DNA from: Trichosphaerium sp. ATCC 40318
Lineage: Eukaryota; Discosea; Flabellinia; Trichosidae
Reading direction: 5' to 3'
DNA: 64,000 nt
Assembly: GCA_038496445.1 (NCBI GenBank)
Contig: JALMLS010000453.1
Coordinates: forward strand, 1 to 64,000
Shown: in pieces, positions 34,030 to 45,681 of the stretch
How positions within the stretch are numbered: position 1 is the first letter of the stretch
How the letters are laid out: every line of letters starts with the position of its first letter
The notes under the pieces: model-generated
What the model was told of the DNA's origin: nothing
Databases searched by the model: none
What the model saw: only the letters and a program-made list of their open reading frames with translations
Made by a program: the position numbers and the translations under genes

Positions 34030-34257
34030 GTTTTAATCGCGTTTTTACTCTTCAAAAAGCACTAATTTAAGTCAGCAAACCAAAAAAGCAGAAAAAAAAG
34101 TCAACTCGTCTTCCACTACCACAAGTATTTCATATACAAAACGTACACTTGCGATACTATTCACAGTAATAAATAGATTTACAGGCTAATACTTACTAAG
34201 CACGTGATTGTCAGTCACAAAAATAAAAACAAGCGGCAGGTGTTTGTAAAAATTCTT

Positions 34258-35617
34258 TTACTTTATTGCAATAAAACAATTGACTTCATAACCATACACC
34301 TTTCCTGAGGAGCGATATTCCTCGACTGCAGCAACCATAGCTTTTGTGAACTTCGCTTTTGTTGCATCATCGAGCTTTGAATACATTGCTTTAAGACGAG
34401 GTGAGTCTTCAAAGTTCTTCATAATGTCTTTAGCATCCGTCAAGACTACAGGATTTACCTACACGGAATTTTCTGTTTAGTAAAAGGAAGGGTATAATGA
34501 AGGCAAATCACGAATCAGTGTAATGTGATAGGTAAACAACATAAACTGATTAAAGAGGAAAAAAGTAAAAAAAACATACACCAGCCCAAGGAAGTACATA
34601 TTCGAATCCAGCATCCTTAATCATTTGTCTAGTTTTTTGGATATCGCTTAAATGAAATGGAGAGTATCCTGTGCCAGAAGACTTTGCAGTTTCAATGCCA
34701 AGATCTTGCATTATTTTGCCTTTAAACAAAGTCAACTTTTTTTAAAGAAAAGAATAACGAATGACATTATTGACTTACCAGCAAGTGTGAACTGAGGGCT
34801 AAACTCACGTCTTCCCCATACAGAAAATGCTGCCATACCACCTTTCTTAAGAACTCTGAATGACTCGGCCACCATTTTTTGTGGGTTTGGTACGAGATGC
34901 AAAATAAAGTTTGCAGAGTACCTATAAAAAAAAACCATAAGTCACATGTCAACTCAACAATATTATAGTCCAAAACAACCGTATTAACTCCACTTAAAAC
35001 ATCATTAAGAGCACTAAGCATACCTGTCAAAGGTTTCATCACCGTAAGCGCTCAAGTCCTCAGCGTTTACTTTAGCATAAGTGATATCTCTTTTGGCGTT
35101 CTACAAAAAAAATTTCGTAAGGAGAAACGTTTCTGTTGTGGGGTTTGTGATGTACCTTGTTTAGCTCTTTTGTCATGTCAAGCATGGCTTGTGTTAGATC
35201 AGTTACTGTGAGGGTTGTTGTTGGAGGAAGGAAGCTGTGTATTTGTTAACGGCTGTGATTATAAAATACGTTTTAAACACATTACCTGAGTAGTAGCTCT
35301 GTCTCAAGGCCCGTTCCGCAACCAATTTGAAGATAATTGGTGCTATTTTCTAAACTCACTCAGAACGGTTTTATTGTAAGGCGTACCGAGTTTCATTTGC
35401 GTGAAGAGCTGAAAAGCAACGGTTCTAGTTTGTTTTGAAGCCATCGAGTGAAATCCACTAGCAAAGCTTGTCCAATAGGTTCTATAACGTTTAGATACCT
35501 CTAAAAGTAAGAATACCGTACTCTAAATGTTTAATCTTCTTAGCGTTATCTAATACGCGTATAAGTAACGCACATTCATTGGTAAGAGATAACAGTACCT
35601 GTTGCTGCGTCTGTCAT
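34258..35617 (-). CDS. Class I SAM-dependent methyltransferase
   Basis: Multi-exon, from MTDAAT at 35617 to YEVNCFIAIK at 34258. Motif I is LQIGCGTGLETELLL, followed by TLTVTDLTQAMLDMTKEL (acidic motif), YAKVNAEDLSAYGDETFD, and SANFILHLVPNPQKMVAES with FRVLKKGGMAAFSVWG. This is the classical Methyltransf_11-type Rossmann fold. The later part (GYSPFHLSDIQKTRQMIKDA, YRSSGKVYGYEV) forms the usual cap. Small-molecule methyltransferases of the UbiE/arsenite type look alike; there is no cysteine set for arsenite, so the substrate is open. Confidence 0.88.
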
Positions 35618-35733
35618 GTTGAAAGCTACTTTGTAATGAAAACGAACCTCAAAAAGCGGGCAAATTTTTCCCTTTTAAAAACAAACATCGTTTGAGCCTG
35701 TTGTTTGTTCTGTGTCGCGTGCGTGTTTGTTTT

Positions 35734-36182
35734 ATGAATTTTGATTGCGCTGAAGAAAATACGAGCGGATTAAAAAGTATGCCCGGCACACGTGACCGGT
35801 CAAAAACTGTTGATTCGATTTGGAACGATTATCTTCTCCTTGAGATTTACTTCATCCGAACAAAAGTCGTTTTTCAAAGCGCAGTTCAACGTGTTTTTTG
35901 GGTTGTAAGTAATAAATGTGTACACTGCCAGTAGTCATTTATGCGCAACAATACTCGTCTGGTCTGTTTCAGAACCTTCATTTCGAGTCACACTGGCGCA
36001 CTAATTCTGTTTTTGAGCTGAGTAGTGTTTTCTTGTTTACTAGTGCACTTGAACTTAGAGATTTGTTTCAAATGTCATTAGGAAACAAGTCTTTTTCACA
36101 CTTTGACATTCAACTCCATGGAAGTACGAAGAATGGAAAATCAAAAGATATCTCGATAAGTTTTTGCGCATGTAATGGATGA
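35734..36182 (+). CDS. Possible small two-exon gene, unknown
   Basis: Exons 35734-35904 and 35973-36182 join in phase 0 across a 68-nt intron (gtaagt...gtttcag), giving 126 residues (MNFDCAEENTSGLKSM to SISFCACNG). An AATAAA follows the stop. The second part (ALELRDLFQMSLGNKSF, HFDIQLHGSTKNG) has mixed hydrophobic character. No family recognised. Divergent from the methyltransferase by 116 bp. The good splice signals are the main support. Confidence 0.4.
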
Positions 36183-36648
36183 TTGAATAAAAACAAGTAA
36201 TATACCTAATTCGTTTTAAAACTTCCTTTTATGAAGGTAAACCTACTATTTGAAACTCGTGAATTAGTGAACAGCATTAGTTTACGTGCAATCGAAGTAC
36301 TCGAACGCTAAATTTAAAGTAACGCCTAAATTATAGTCTATTGAGATACCCTACGCGTAGAAACAAAGGCTAGACGTTTTAGAAACCTGCGGAACTAGTT
36401 GACTCTTTTTGTTTTCGAAAACGATGTCAAAAGCACCGCTAAACAACATAGCTGCTAGCAGAGGGAAACCAAGCTCAATTCCGGAAAAGCACTAGCAGTT
36501 TACAAAAAAGCCAAAAAAAACCCAGCTGTAATTCTTCTCTTGTGTTATGCCAACCACATGGAGTCCTTAGCAAAATACTTCAGACTTCGACCTTCCTATT
36601 CAGTAATCAACTTAACCTTTTTTAAAAATCTCTAAAACACTAAGACGT
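36183..36648. other. Intergenic region
   Basis: Upstream region of the Gly/Cys-rich secreted-protein gene. No coding frame seen. Confidence 0.45.
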
Positions 36649-37317
36649 ATGCAACTTCTCTTGCTACTTCTAGCGTGTGTATGCTTATGCGCTGCATGGG
36701 GCAGCTCAAACTATGGAAGCTCAGGCTATGGAAGGTCTCGCACACAATGGAAACCCCGCTCATCCTATGTACCTAAACGACCTGCACAACGTTCATCTTA
36801 CAAGGCTCGCGAACCTTTACGGTGGGGAGATTTCGACAAGTCTGAACCACGCGAAACACGCTTTATCTATAGAACAAGACAACCTCCACCTCCACCTCGT
36901 GGCTTAAACGATTACGAAGAAGACTCAAGGAGTTACTACGGCCCTTCCAGCTTTGTAAACACATACTTGCGTAAGACTGCCAATATGGACCAATGCCCTG
37001 CAGATAAAACACGCTTAAGACATCAACACGTAATGAAAGCCACCTGTAAGCATGACAAAACCAGACCTGCTTCAGAATGTAGAGCATGTGATGCGAATCA
37101 TAAGCCAGAAAATATTCGTTACGGTGGTTGTGTGCAAGCTAATGTTGATTGCCACTACAAGCACGTTGTACCAAAGAAACATGGTAAATTTTTTTACCTT
37201 GCTATTAAAGACAACCATGATTGTGCTGTTAATGTTTGGTACAACTGCAGAAAATCATCCACCAGTGGAGGTAGCAGTGGAAAAGGCGGCAGAGGCGGCA
37301 GAGGCGGAGGCCACTAA
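36649..37317 (+). CDS. Secreted Gly/Ser-rich and cysteine-rich protein
   Basis: Intronless, 222 residues. The signal peptide is MQLLLLLLACVCLCAAWG. A low-complexity part follows (SSNYGSSGYGRSRTQWKPRS, then PPPPPRG). A globular cysteine-rich domain of about 100 residues comes next (DQCPADKTRLRHQH, CKHDKTRPASECRACD, GGCVQANVDCHYKH, FFYLAIKDNHDCAVNVWYNC), and finally a Gly-rich tail (GRGGRGGGH). Eight cysteines in the core suggest four disulfides. It looks like a matrix, wall or slime component. Not recognised in any family I know. Confidence 0.7.
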   Translation: MQLLLLLLACVCLCAAWGSSNYGSSGYGRSRTQWKPRSSYVPKRPAQRSSYKAREPLRWGDFDKSEPRETRFIYRTRQPPPPPRGLNDYEEDSRSYYGPSSFVNTYLRKTANMDQCPADKTRLRHQHVMKATCKHDKTRPASECRACDANHKPENIRYGGCVQANVDCHYKHVVPKKHGKFFYLAIKDNHDCAVNVWYNCRKSSTSGGSSGKGGRGGRGGGH

Positions 37318-37589
37318 ACGAAAACAATAACTTGTTTGTCAACCACAATAAAAACTTCACAACAATCGCGTGACATAGTTAATTTACAGAGTGACTTACT
37401 CCTTTCCTACCTGAATTGATTGATTAGAAGATCAAGTGTAGTCGTGTTAGTGTGTTGCTTTTACAGGCTGAAAGAGCCAAGATTACTTTGTAACCAGCTC
37501 ACGGACTGACTAATGCTGATAATATGAGGTACTTAGTACAATCGCCACAAAGTGAATAAACTATTTATATTTTTACACTCACTCCTCAA

Positions 37590-38538
37590 TCACACTGTAT
37601 CATAGTAGTTAACAGAAGCTTGATCAGTATCAATATCAGGAGGTCCTATAAAACAAATAAGAGTAACGTCTTTAGAATGGTTTTGCTCGATGTTCAAAAA
37701 ACACGTGAACACCGCTACGAGATGAAGTATTCTTCAAAAAAGCAACTTGAGATAATACCTTGTTGTAAAATAGTATTTGCAAGAGCAATAGTTAACCACG
37801 CATAAAGGGCCTAGTGATAACATTAAATACTTTTTGCAAAATAACAAGAAAAAGTGTCAGTTTAAAAAAATGACTTCAAAAAACGTACCCTCACGCCAAT
37901 ACCTACAGCTGAAACAGCTATATATAATACTTTACGTTTTGTTGAAACAATGTACCATATTTCCCATGCGTATACAGCCATACGCAAGAAGAGATAACCA
38001 GTAAACTAAAAGAAACGTCAACAGAAAAAAAAGTGAGTGTCAAATCGTAGATTTGCTTAAACAAGCTAACCAACCATATCATGGATTTAATAATACTCAG
38101 AGATGCGTACGGAAGATATTAGAAAGTGATCAAAGAAGTGGGCACCCATAAAGCCTACACAAGTGAATAATATCGTTAAACAAGCATTCACAAGGTATAC
38201 GAAGCTGAGTAGCTCATTTTTGCCGGTATCCTAGCACCGTAAGCAAATTATTATTTAAAACGCGCCATACTATATAAAAATACACTTCGAATATTGCAAA
38301 CGCCTAAAAAGGTATTAATATTAAGTAATAATAATAATATCGCACCAATTGCAATACTGCCAGAATTTTTAACGCCAATCCATAATGCCGTAAGTTGTGA
38401 CGCGGAATAGCGCACATTCACGACCCAAAAAGCAACTGCGCGTGGAAAATCACAACGACTTTTTGAACTATTCTCAAAATGAGGCGAATTTCGGCTACAG
38501 TCAATGTTATTCCAGTTTTGAATTAAATACAAGTTCAT
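37590..38538 (-). CDS. Multipass membrane protein, unknown
   Basis: Exons joined in phase: MNLYLIQNWNNID...FLGVCNIRS; DTGKNELLSFVYLVNACL...MGAHFFDHFLISS; FTGYLFLRMAVYAWEIWYIV...VGIGVR; ALYAWLTIALANTILQQ; then GPPDIDTDQASVNYYDTV (stop 37590-37592). About five or six transmembrane helices, with an aromatic-rich FTGYLFLRMAVYAWEIWY and a polar GAHFFDHF pair that could be functional. The start (38538) is the least certain part because the frame continues upstream. No family assigned. Confidence 0.5.
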
Positions 38539-38640
38539 TTTTTTTTTATTTACTTCATATACTTTTACACGTGCTTTATACATTTATACATAGTTTACAA
38601 TCTATAGAAATCAATCCAAATTTTCACTTAGATTTATAAT

Positions 38641-41600
38641 TTAATGAGGATTTGAGCGTAGCTTCCCAGGTTCGATATCAAAACGAACAGCACTGTTTCT
38701 GTGAAAAAAAAAAGTAAGTTGAAGACAAACTTGACAGTTCCAAGGTTGTAAGTACCTATGTTGTACTGATATACGTGGTGGTGATCTATCATCTCTTTGT
38801 GTACTTCTTGAAGAACGTGGTAGTTGCATAAATGACGTCCTTGTACCCAAATCAGGAATAGCAGAATCATTGAAGTGTGAAAGTGTTGGAGGTGCATCTT
38901 GCTTAGTCGCTTGTTTCTTCCTACGTCTCAAGATACGAGGAGATCCAGAAAATCTTGATGTACCATTATTACGAGGTGATTTTTGTGTGCTACTAGTCCT
39001 TGGTGAAGTACTAGAAGTCCGTGCTGATCTAGGAGACCGTGGAGACCGTGGAGATCGTGGTGATCGTTTTAAAACTTGTCCTGGTTCTTCCATTAAAGGT
39101 GGGAGATGCATATCGCTTGTAAGAGATATCAATGCGTCATCCATAGCTCTATTAGATAGAGAGCTTAAATCTTGATTGATAGGCCTTATTGACAAAGGTT
39201 AGAAGTACATCTTTGGCTGCGAACAACAGAAAAGACAAAAAGTACCTAACATCTCTCCACTGACCGTGCTCAAACTCTCCATGCTTTCTACCACCATGAC
39301 CTGATCCAGGCATCGCGGAAATGGACTCGCCAGGAGTTGACCTTGTAGTAGTAAGTCCCATGATGGTTTGCATCCTAGTATGTCTTGAAGGATCGGATAC
39401 TCTACCATCAGGAGAAGCTAAGAAGTACATCAACGTGATAAGCTCTTAAAAAACTGAATAATAACAAAAATCGTACATGATGAGATGCCTCTCCTTAAGC
39501 TTGTAGGGGATCTTTCTGAGCGCTGTCGAAGTCTACTCATGTGAGTATCTACAAAGTTAAATAAGCAATGTATTAAGTTGACTGACAGGGGTGTATTTTC
39601 GAACAAGCAAACTTACCACTAATGTCGTCCCAAACAACTTGGATTTTACCCTCAACTTGACCTTGATAACGGCCCTTATCAATGAGTTTACAAATAAATG
39701 TTGCTGCAGTACTACCACAAGCTCCTTTAAGTCTAATAACACCTTGACCTGTACTTGCAGTTAGCATTCATTGTATCTAAATGTAAAGCCATTAATTCGT
39801 ACCAATAATACTTCCATCACAATGATCCTTTACAAGTACGCGAATCCATTGTCTTTCAAGAAAATTGGCATTTGTGGCAATCTAGAAAGGTCCGTTCACG
39901 TTAGCAACGCACGAGGTAGATATTTTTGTGCGTACAGGTAGTAGAGGCGGTATATCTGCATCAAACCATTGTGGTCTTGTTGCCATTGACTTGAAAAAAA
40001 TCAGAATATCTAGATATAGCTAAAAAAAAGTCTCGTACCTTTGGTACAGGAAGAGTGTTCACTTCTCTTACAAGCCAATCAGCTTGAAAAGTTACATAAG
40101 GCATGCGTGCTCCGCTCTTTACCTCCTTAAGATCAAACGCCTTTAAGCCCTAAAGCACCAACCAAGTTAGTAACCAATCTAGTTGTATAAGCACTCAAAT
40201 ACCTTTATAATAAGACTACAAGAACGTCTCTTATGCGGTATATTAGGCGCATCAATAGACACTTCAAAACCAGCGTAAGTTGGTCGATGATCACTAGAAG
40301 AATAATAAGCCTAGAAGGAAAAAAATAATATCCTAAGCTCGCTTAACGTGCCTTGTTTTTAAGTCCCAGGCTGCATTGTAGACTAAATTCTTTACTCGAT
40401 CTTTATTTGCAGATCTCCAAAGTACCCTATCACACCAAGCAGGTGGTCTTGGCATGCCCATTTTCTTTAAAAAAAAGTTTCAGAATGTTGACCTTTTCTT
40501 TGGTTAGTATTCGCAGTGTACCTCACAGTTCCACTCATCAGATCCTTTCTTGAATCTATATGTTGGTGTAAACTTTAACGGAGCCTCTTGGAACCCAAGG
40601 AAGCACTTTTCTTGCTCCATTTGCTCCTTGAGTTGATCAAATTCAAAAAGTTCGACATATTGTTTCTTCTCTATCATTGGGAATATTGTCTCACTAGAAA
40701 ACAATGTTTAAACAACCTTGTACTACTACTAAGAAAGCGTACTTTGTAGACTCTAATCGGTAATTCAAATCACCACACCAGAACAAGTGATCGAACTCGC
40801 AATGATTATCTCCAGTAGAAGAAAAATTCAGACCTTTCATGATGTCTCTGTACAAGGCAAGTGTTAAGTCTAAAAAAAGTAGAATATCGTTTTGTACTTG
40901 TAGTTCTGATTCCTTAATAGTAACCTCCTCTGGTCAATACGAGCAGCCAGGTGTGAACCAATAAAGCATAGTCGAGTATCATAAATCTTAAAAGATACAG
41001 CAGCACCACCTTTATTTCCAGCAACTGTAGCAATTCCAGTTGCAACAGTTGATGTCTAAAACACAAAAATGTCAGCACAGGCGACCTATTTTGTTATTGA
41101 AATACATGCCTTGACATTTGTCACTTTATAGTAGTGGTCACGCCGTATAAAAACAACAGTACGAATACCTATAACAATCAGTTAATGTCAAGTTTTGGAG
41201 CAGAAAAAACAGAAAATGAACAAAAAACGTACCCCACAATGATATACCGGCAAGTTTGATATAGTTTTCGCCAATATGACGATGCAACCATCCGAAAAAA
41301 TCAGCTTCAGTTGTCTCGACACCTTTTCTAGGTGGGTAATCGCATTCCTGTTGTTGAAACATAAAATTAGTCCTTGCACAAGACCTTAACCCTAAAAGGC
41401 TTCAAACGGTTTACCTGTGCTGCAATACAATAAATATCATATTGGTCTCTCATTAACCAAGAATTTAAATCAGCAGTATCTTGCAGAAATCGTTACAAAA
41501 CATAACTACAAACTTGTTTTGAGTAACCAACACATACCTGGAGGTGGACTGTTTCCCATGTTCCATGTACCACAGCAAACCTTTAATTTTTCAGTGTACA

Positions 41601-43485
41601 TATCTGGTTTGCTTAAAGAAGTTCTCGTGTTAAGAAGAGAGCAATAGTTCTAAACGAAGGATCAGATTGAATGTTGAAAAACAAGTAAGAAATTTTATTC
41701 ACTTTTAACTAACCCTATAAGCTTCACTATGCTTAATAAACCATAAGGCCTCATATAATCTTTCACGCTCTATCTTATCGGCAAGTTGTATTTTCTCTGT
41801 AACATTTTTGTTTTGCTTACCCTGCCAAACAAGTGCAAGCTAAAAAAAGTGATAAGCAATACAATCCACATTTCTAGTCTAAAAATCCATACTTGGTGGG
41901 GTGCTTTCGATTTTATAGTTTGCAGTAGGGTTTCAGCATGACGCCTTTCTGTTCCTGATTTATCTCTAGCAAAGGTGATAATTCCTAGGCACAAAGTTAA
42001 CCAAAAAAGAAAAATAAAATCAAAACAAACCTGTGCCCATATTTACAGTGACTACATCACGTGAAGTAGAAGATGATTGGCTCATTGCTTTCTTAGACGT
42101 TATTTTAAATCTTAGTATCATAGATACTCCAGGGAAGGAGCTCAGAAGGTCGACAGAGTGATTAGAATTATTACGCGAATGTGACGATGGTTTTTTTGTG
42201 ACAAGAACGCGTTTCCATTGGCCTCTTGGCGTAAGAGAGCTTTCTTTCTCCATATTAGCCTCTTTCTGTACAAACATTAATGAATACACAACTACACCTT
42301 TTAAAAAAATTATTGTGTGTACCTTATTCAATCCTACACGTGCGTGATTGAGTTTAAGAACCTTTTCTTGAATTAATCCTGTCATCATTTTACAATAATT
42401 TAACTTTTCAAAAATGACGTTACAAAGCCTCTGTGATAAATCTACTTTAGAGAACTCAACGGCGCTATAAATATTTGTATATAGACTTTGTCCTTTAGAC
42501 TTGAATATTTGCATAGATTCATTACGAACAGCCTCAACCTAATAACAAGAGAAATTAATTAAAAATAGAATTCAAAAAAAATCAAAAAAAAAAAGAAAAA
42601 ATTAATTAAAATGGTACACAACCATTAATCGTACCTGCTCTAGTTTGGTTAAATCTACCTTATGCTGTGCATTCACATGCTGTACTTTTTGAACCGTATG
42701 CTGGTAATCACTGTGTACTTTATCGAATCTTTTTTTCTTGCTCTAAAAAACTAATTTAGAAATAACGTTCTAAATCGCTCCAATATAACGTCTTGTACCT
42801 TTGCAGATGAAAATCGAGAAAAATGAGCTGACATAGGATTTACTAAATTCTCTTCAACAAAATTGAGCTATAATACGTGTAAGAATGTTTCGGGGCGTAT
42901 GTATAATTGTAATAAGGCAAATCACAATATTTATTTTGCGGAAGATTTATGTACGCACGTAGTCACGCTGTAAATCGTGAATTACTTTTCCCAGGGACGC
43001 AATTGTACCCCAAATCTCTCCTACACTGTATAAGTACCTCTATAAACGAACATGTCTTTTTGCTCAGAATAGTGCTTGAAGTTAATCACTCTACTTTTGT
43101 AGCTTATACGCACCCATTTTTACGTCTGCGTCATCATTGCCAACCACTTTGCCGAAATTTGCCAGGCTTTCATAAAACCGTTCTTCATGCGTCCACGCAG
43201 CTAAAACTGCGTTAATCACACCTGATAGTGCGTATTTATGCTACAATACCTCTTGTAGTGGACAAATAGCAAATAGTTGCTTCACGAAATACAAGAAGCT
43301 GCTTTTCCATTTCATCCATCTCCTGTAATGCTCTTGAGCTACAAAGAGCCTGTTTTCTATTTTTTCAAAAAGCGTACTTGCAATTTATCGGTAATGTTTT
43401 TGTACTCAACGGTTGGCTCTATAGCCTTTGAGTGCTTTGCGCGTACGCGCCGCACAAGGTTAAGCTCCCGCGGGTTAGGTATCAT
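38641..43485 (-). CDS. BAR-like coiled-coil / inositol polyphosphate 5-phosphatase / C2-like protein
   Basis: One long multi-exon gene. The N-terminus MIPNPRELNLVRRVRAKH begins a helical region (LQEMDEMEKQLLVFREA, EERFYESLANFGKVV, LNFVEENLVNPMSAHFSRF, VDLTKLEQVEAVRNES) with the look of a BAR/ACAP-type membrane-bending coil. The middle is a complete 5-phosphatase: GNKGGAAVSFKIYDTRLCFI, HLAARIDQRR, FDHLFWCGDLNYRLES, FTPTYRFKKGSDEW, PPAWCDRVLW and SSDHRPTYAGF. A C2-like segment follows (LKAFDLKEVKSG, MPYVTFQADWLV). The Ser/Arg/Pro tail contains tandem SPR repeats and ends GKLRSNPH. It would dephosphorylate PI(4,5)P2 or PI(3,4,5)P3 on curved membranes, as synaptojanin and OCRL/SHIP relatives do. 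Confidence 0.88.
39008..39064 (-). repeat. 9-nt tandem repeat coding for SPR units
   Basis: Five or so nearly identical 9-nt units encode SPR-SPR-SPR-SPR-SAR in the tail of the 5-phosphatase protein. Near-identity at DNA level indicates recent slippage. SP sites are likely phosphorylation targets. Confidence 0.75.
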
Positions 43486-44054
43486 TTATATCTTTTCACT
43501 TTGGCCAGGTGATTACCCCAAGCGGTAAGTATAGGGCTAATTGTCAATGTGACTTTTATAGAAGGTTTAGGTTATCAAATAGTATCTTTGCCTTGTTCAA
43601 GACTTTGTTTAGACTTAAACGAGTAATGAGGTCTAAAGACGCCGAGAAGCATTTTCGGTAACTGTTTCGAGCAAATCAAAAGTTCGTGCAGTTCAATGTT
43701 TTTTTCTTACACCTTCAATCCCGTGTATACGCTAATATAGGCTACTTGAAAGCGAGCTACTTATTGTAAGGGTAAATTTAAGCGATATTACAAAAATAAA
43801 AATGAAAAAAATTGAACTGCCACAAAGTTGTACTGATTTGTACGGCGTGCTTAAGACGTACTGTAAAGAAGCATAATCATCTCTTTCACGTGACATTTCG
43901 TCTTCTGTACAGTGCTCTAATAAACCCTCTAACCTCTTTCATACAAAGCACAAGCGATTTGTCTATCCACCAACCTCTTCGTGCAGAGTTTGTTTTTTTG
44001 GACTTGAGGAATAGTCTTGACAGCAAAAACCGCTGCAACGAGCTCGATTAACGC
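43486..44054. other. Divergent intergenic region
   Basis: Shared upstream region of the 5-phosphatase (-) and actin-related protein (+) genes. CACGTG near 43887. Frames here show no coding character. Confidence 0.45.
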
Positions 44055-45537
44055 ATGAGTAGCCAAGAACGTAAGAGTAAGAACAATACACTCAAAGCAA
44101 CTAAACTGTATTTGTAGCAACGCGTATTGTAATAGACAATGGCTCTGGCCAATGTAAAGCAGGTTTTGCAGGCTCTGAAGACCCAACAGCAATCTTTCCA
44201 ACTGCTTTTGGTAAAAACACTGTAGGAAACGGTAAACACGCTTAAAACGCGAAAAACAACAGCAGAATAGCTTTTAACATATAATTTCTAACTAAACTGT
44301 TAAATTAGGTTTCATAGGAACGACTGCATTGGAACTAGGCGTCACCAGTAGTTTCCCAATCGAACGTGGCGTAGTAACTAACTGGGACCAAATGGAAGCC
44401 ATACATCACCACACATTTTACAATGAACTCCGCGTACAACCAGAAGACCACCCAGTGCTGCTTTCAGAAGCACCTCTTTCAAACAAACTCCAAAGGTACC
44501 AACGTATTTTGATGTAGAAGATTCTTATTTTTTTCCTTCTTTTTGTTCAGACAAAAGATGACAGAACTCTTGATGGAGACATTCAATGTACCTTATCTGT
44601 ATTTATGTAATCAATCAGTTTTGTCTATGTTTAGTACTGGTAATGTAACAGGTGCTTGTATTGACTCTGGTGATGGTGTAACATGGATGGTTCCAGTGTT
44701 TGAAGGAACTCTACTTCCGCATGCGGCTCAAAAATTGGAGCTTGGGGGATCTGACATTACCTCACTTGTACATGCTGCTCTGGTTGGAAAATGCAAAGAT
44801 AATGTAACCTACGAAGATCTAGGAATGTCGGAAGCTATGATTATTAAGGAAAACTTATGCTATGTATCGTTGGATGCTACTAAAGAGACAGTTGTTAAAA
44901 AATCAGGAGCAACAAAAAACGGCAAAAAATACATTTTAGGAAAAGAACGATTTATGGCTCCTGAGATACTGTTTAATCCTTCTAAATATGGACACGATAT
45001 GAAGAGTATACAAGAACTATCTTATATATGTTGTAAAAGAAACAGTCTCCCAGATAGAATGGTATATGAGAAGAGACAACAACTGTCCTTTTTTTTTTTC
45101 TTTTATGTCATATTACGTTAACTCAGTGATGTTTCTCATAATGTTGTTGGAATCATATACTCTGATACCACTCACTATGAACCCTTTTTCAGTTTTTCTT
45201 TTCTAAGCAGTCCAATAGGAGCTCATGAAGAATATTGTTTTGACTGGCGGAAACGCTAATATGCAAGGGTTTAAGGATAGAATGGTGAAGGAATTGAATA
45301 TACTTAATAAGACAGGAAATGAAATGAATATAATAAGTACACGTCAGGGTCATTTAGCAGCTTGGAGAGGAGGATCAAAACTTGCTTCACTACAAGAATT
45401 TCTCAGCCAAATGTATGTCAACGTTAGTTTTCTTTTTTTTTCTCCCTTTTTTTCATACCGTTGTTAACAGTTTCAAAAGGGTAAGCAAGGAAGAATATGA
45501 TGAGCAAGGACCATCTAGTATTTCAAAATGCATGTGA
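44055..45537 (+). CDS. Actin-related protein
   Basis: The first exon, 44055-44070 (MSSQE), is followed by a 47-nt intron, then [20 protein letters not shown] (phosphate loop 1). Next come [60 protein letters not shown] (phosphate loop 2), [42 protein letters not shown] (adenosine motif), and [17 protein letters not shown] to [13 protein letters not shown] and SKCM. Length and ungapped core match conventional actin, but many residues differ, so it is an actin-related or divergent actin-like protein rather than the main actin. One intron (about 45063-45219) is unusually long. It would bind ATP and act in cytoskeletal or chromatin complexes. Confidence 0.9.
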
Positions 45538-45681
45538 TATATTTGCTCTCTATATTGCAAACAATGTAACAGGGTGGCTGTACAAGTGATAGAAAAAACT
45601 TCAAAAGTCTGGTGATTAATCAAATAGACAGCAAACAGTTTATTTTATTTTGTGTACAAGTTTTTTTTTTCGCTACTCAAC

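Noticed and set aside
35692-35934. 80-codon frame beginning at 35692
   Set aside because: It starts before the ATG at 35734 and runs through a good donor; the two-exon model 35734-36182 was preferred.
38870-39175. Frame on + opposite the SPR repeats
   Set aside because: Antisense reading of the 9-nt repeat in the 5-phosphatase tail (GDRGDRGD is an artefact of that repeat).
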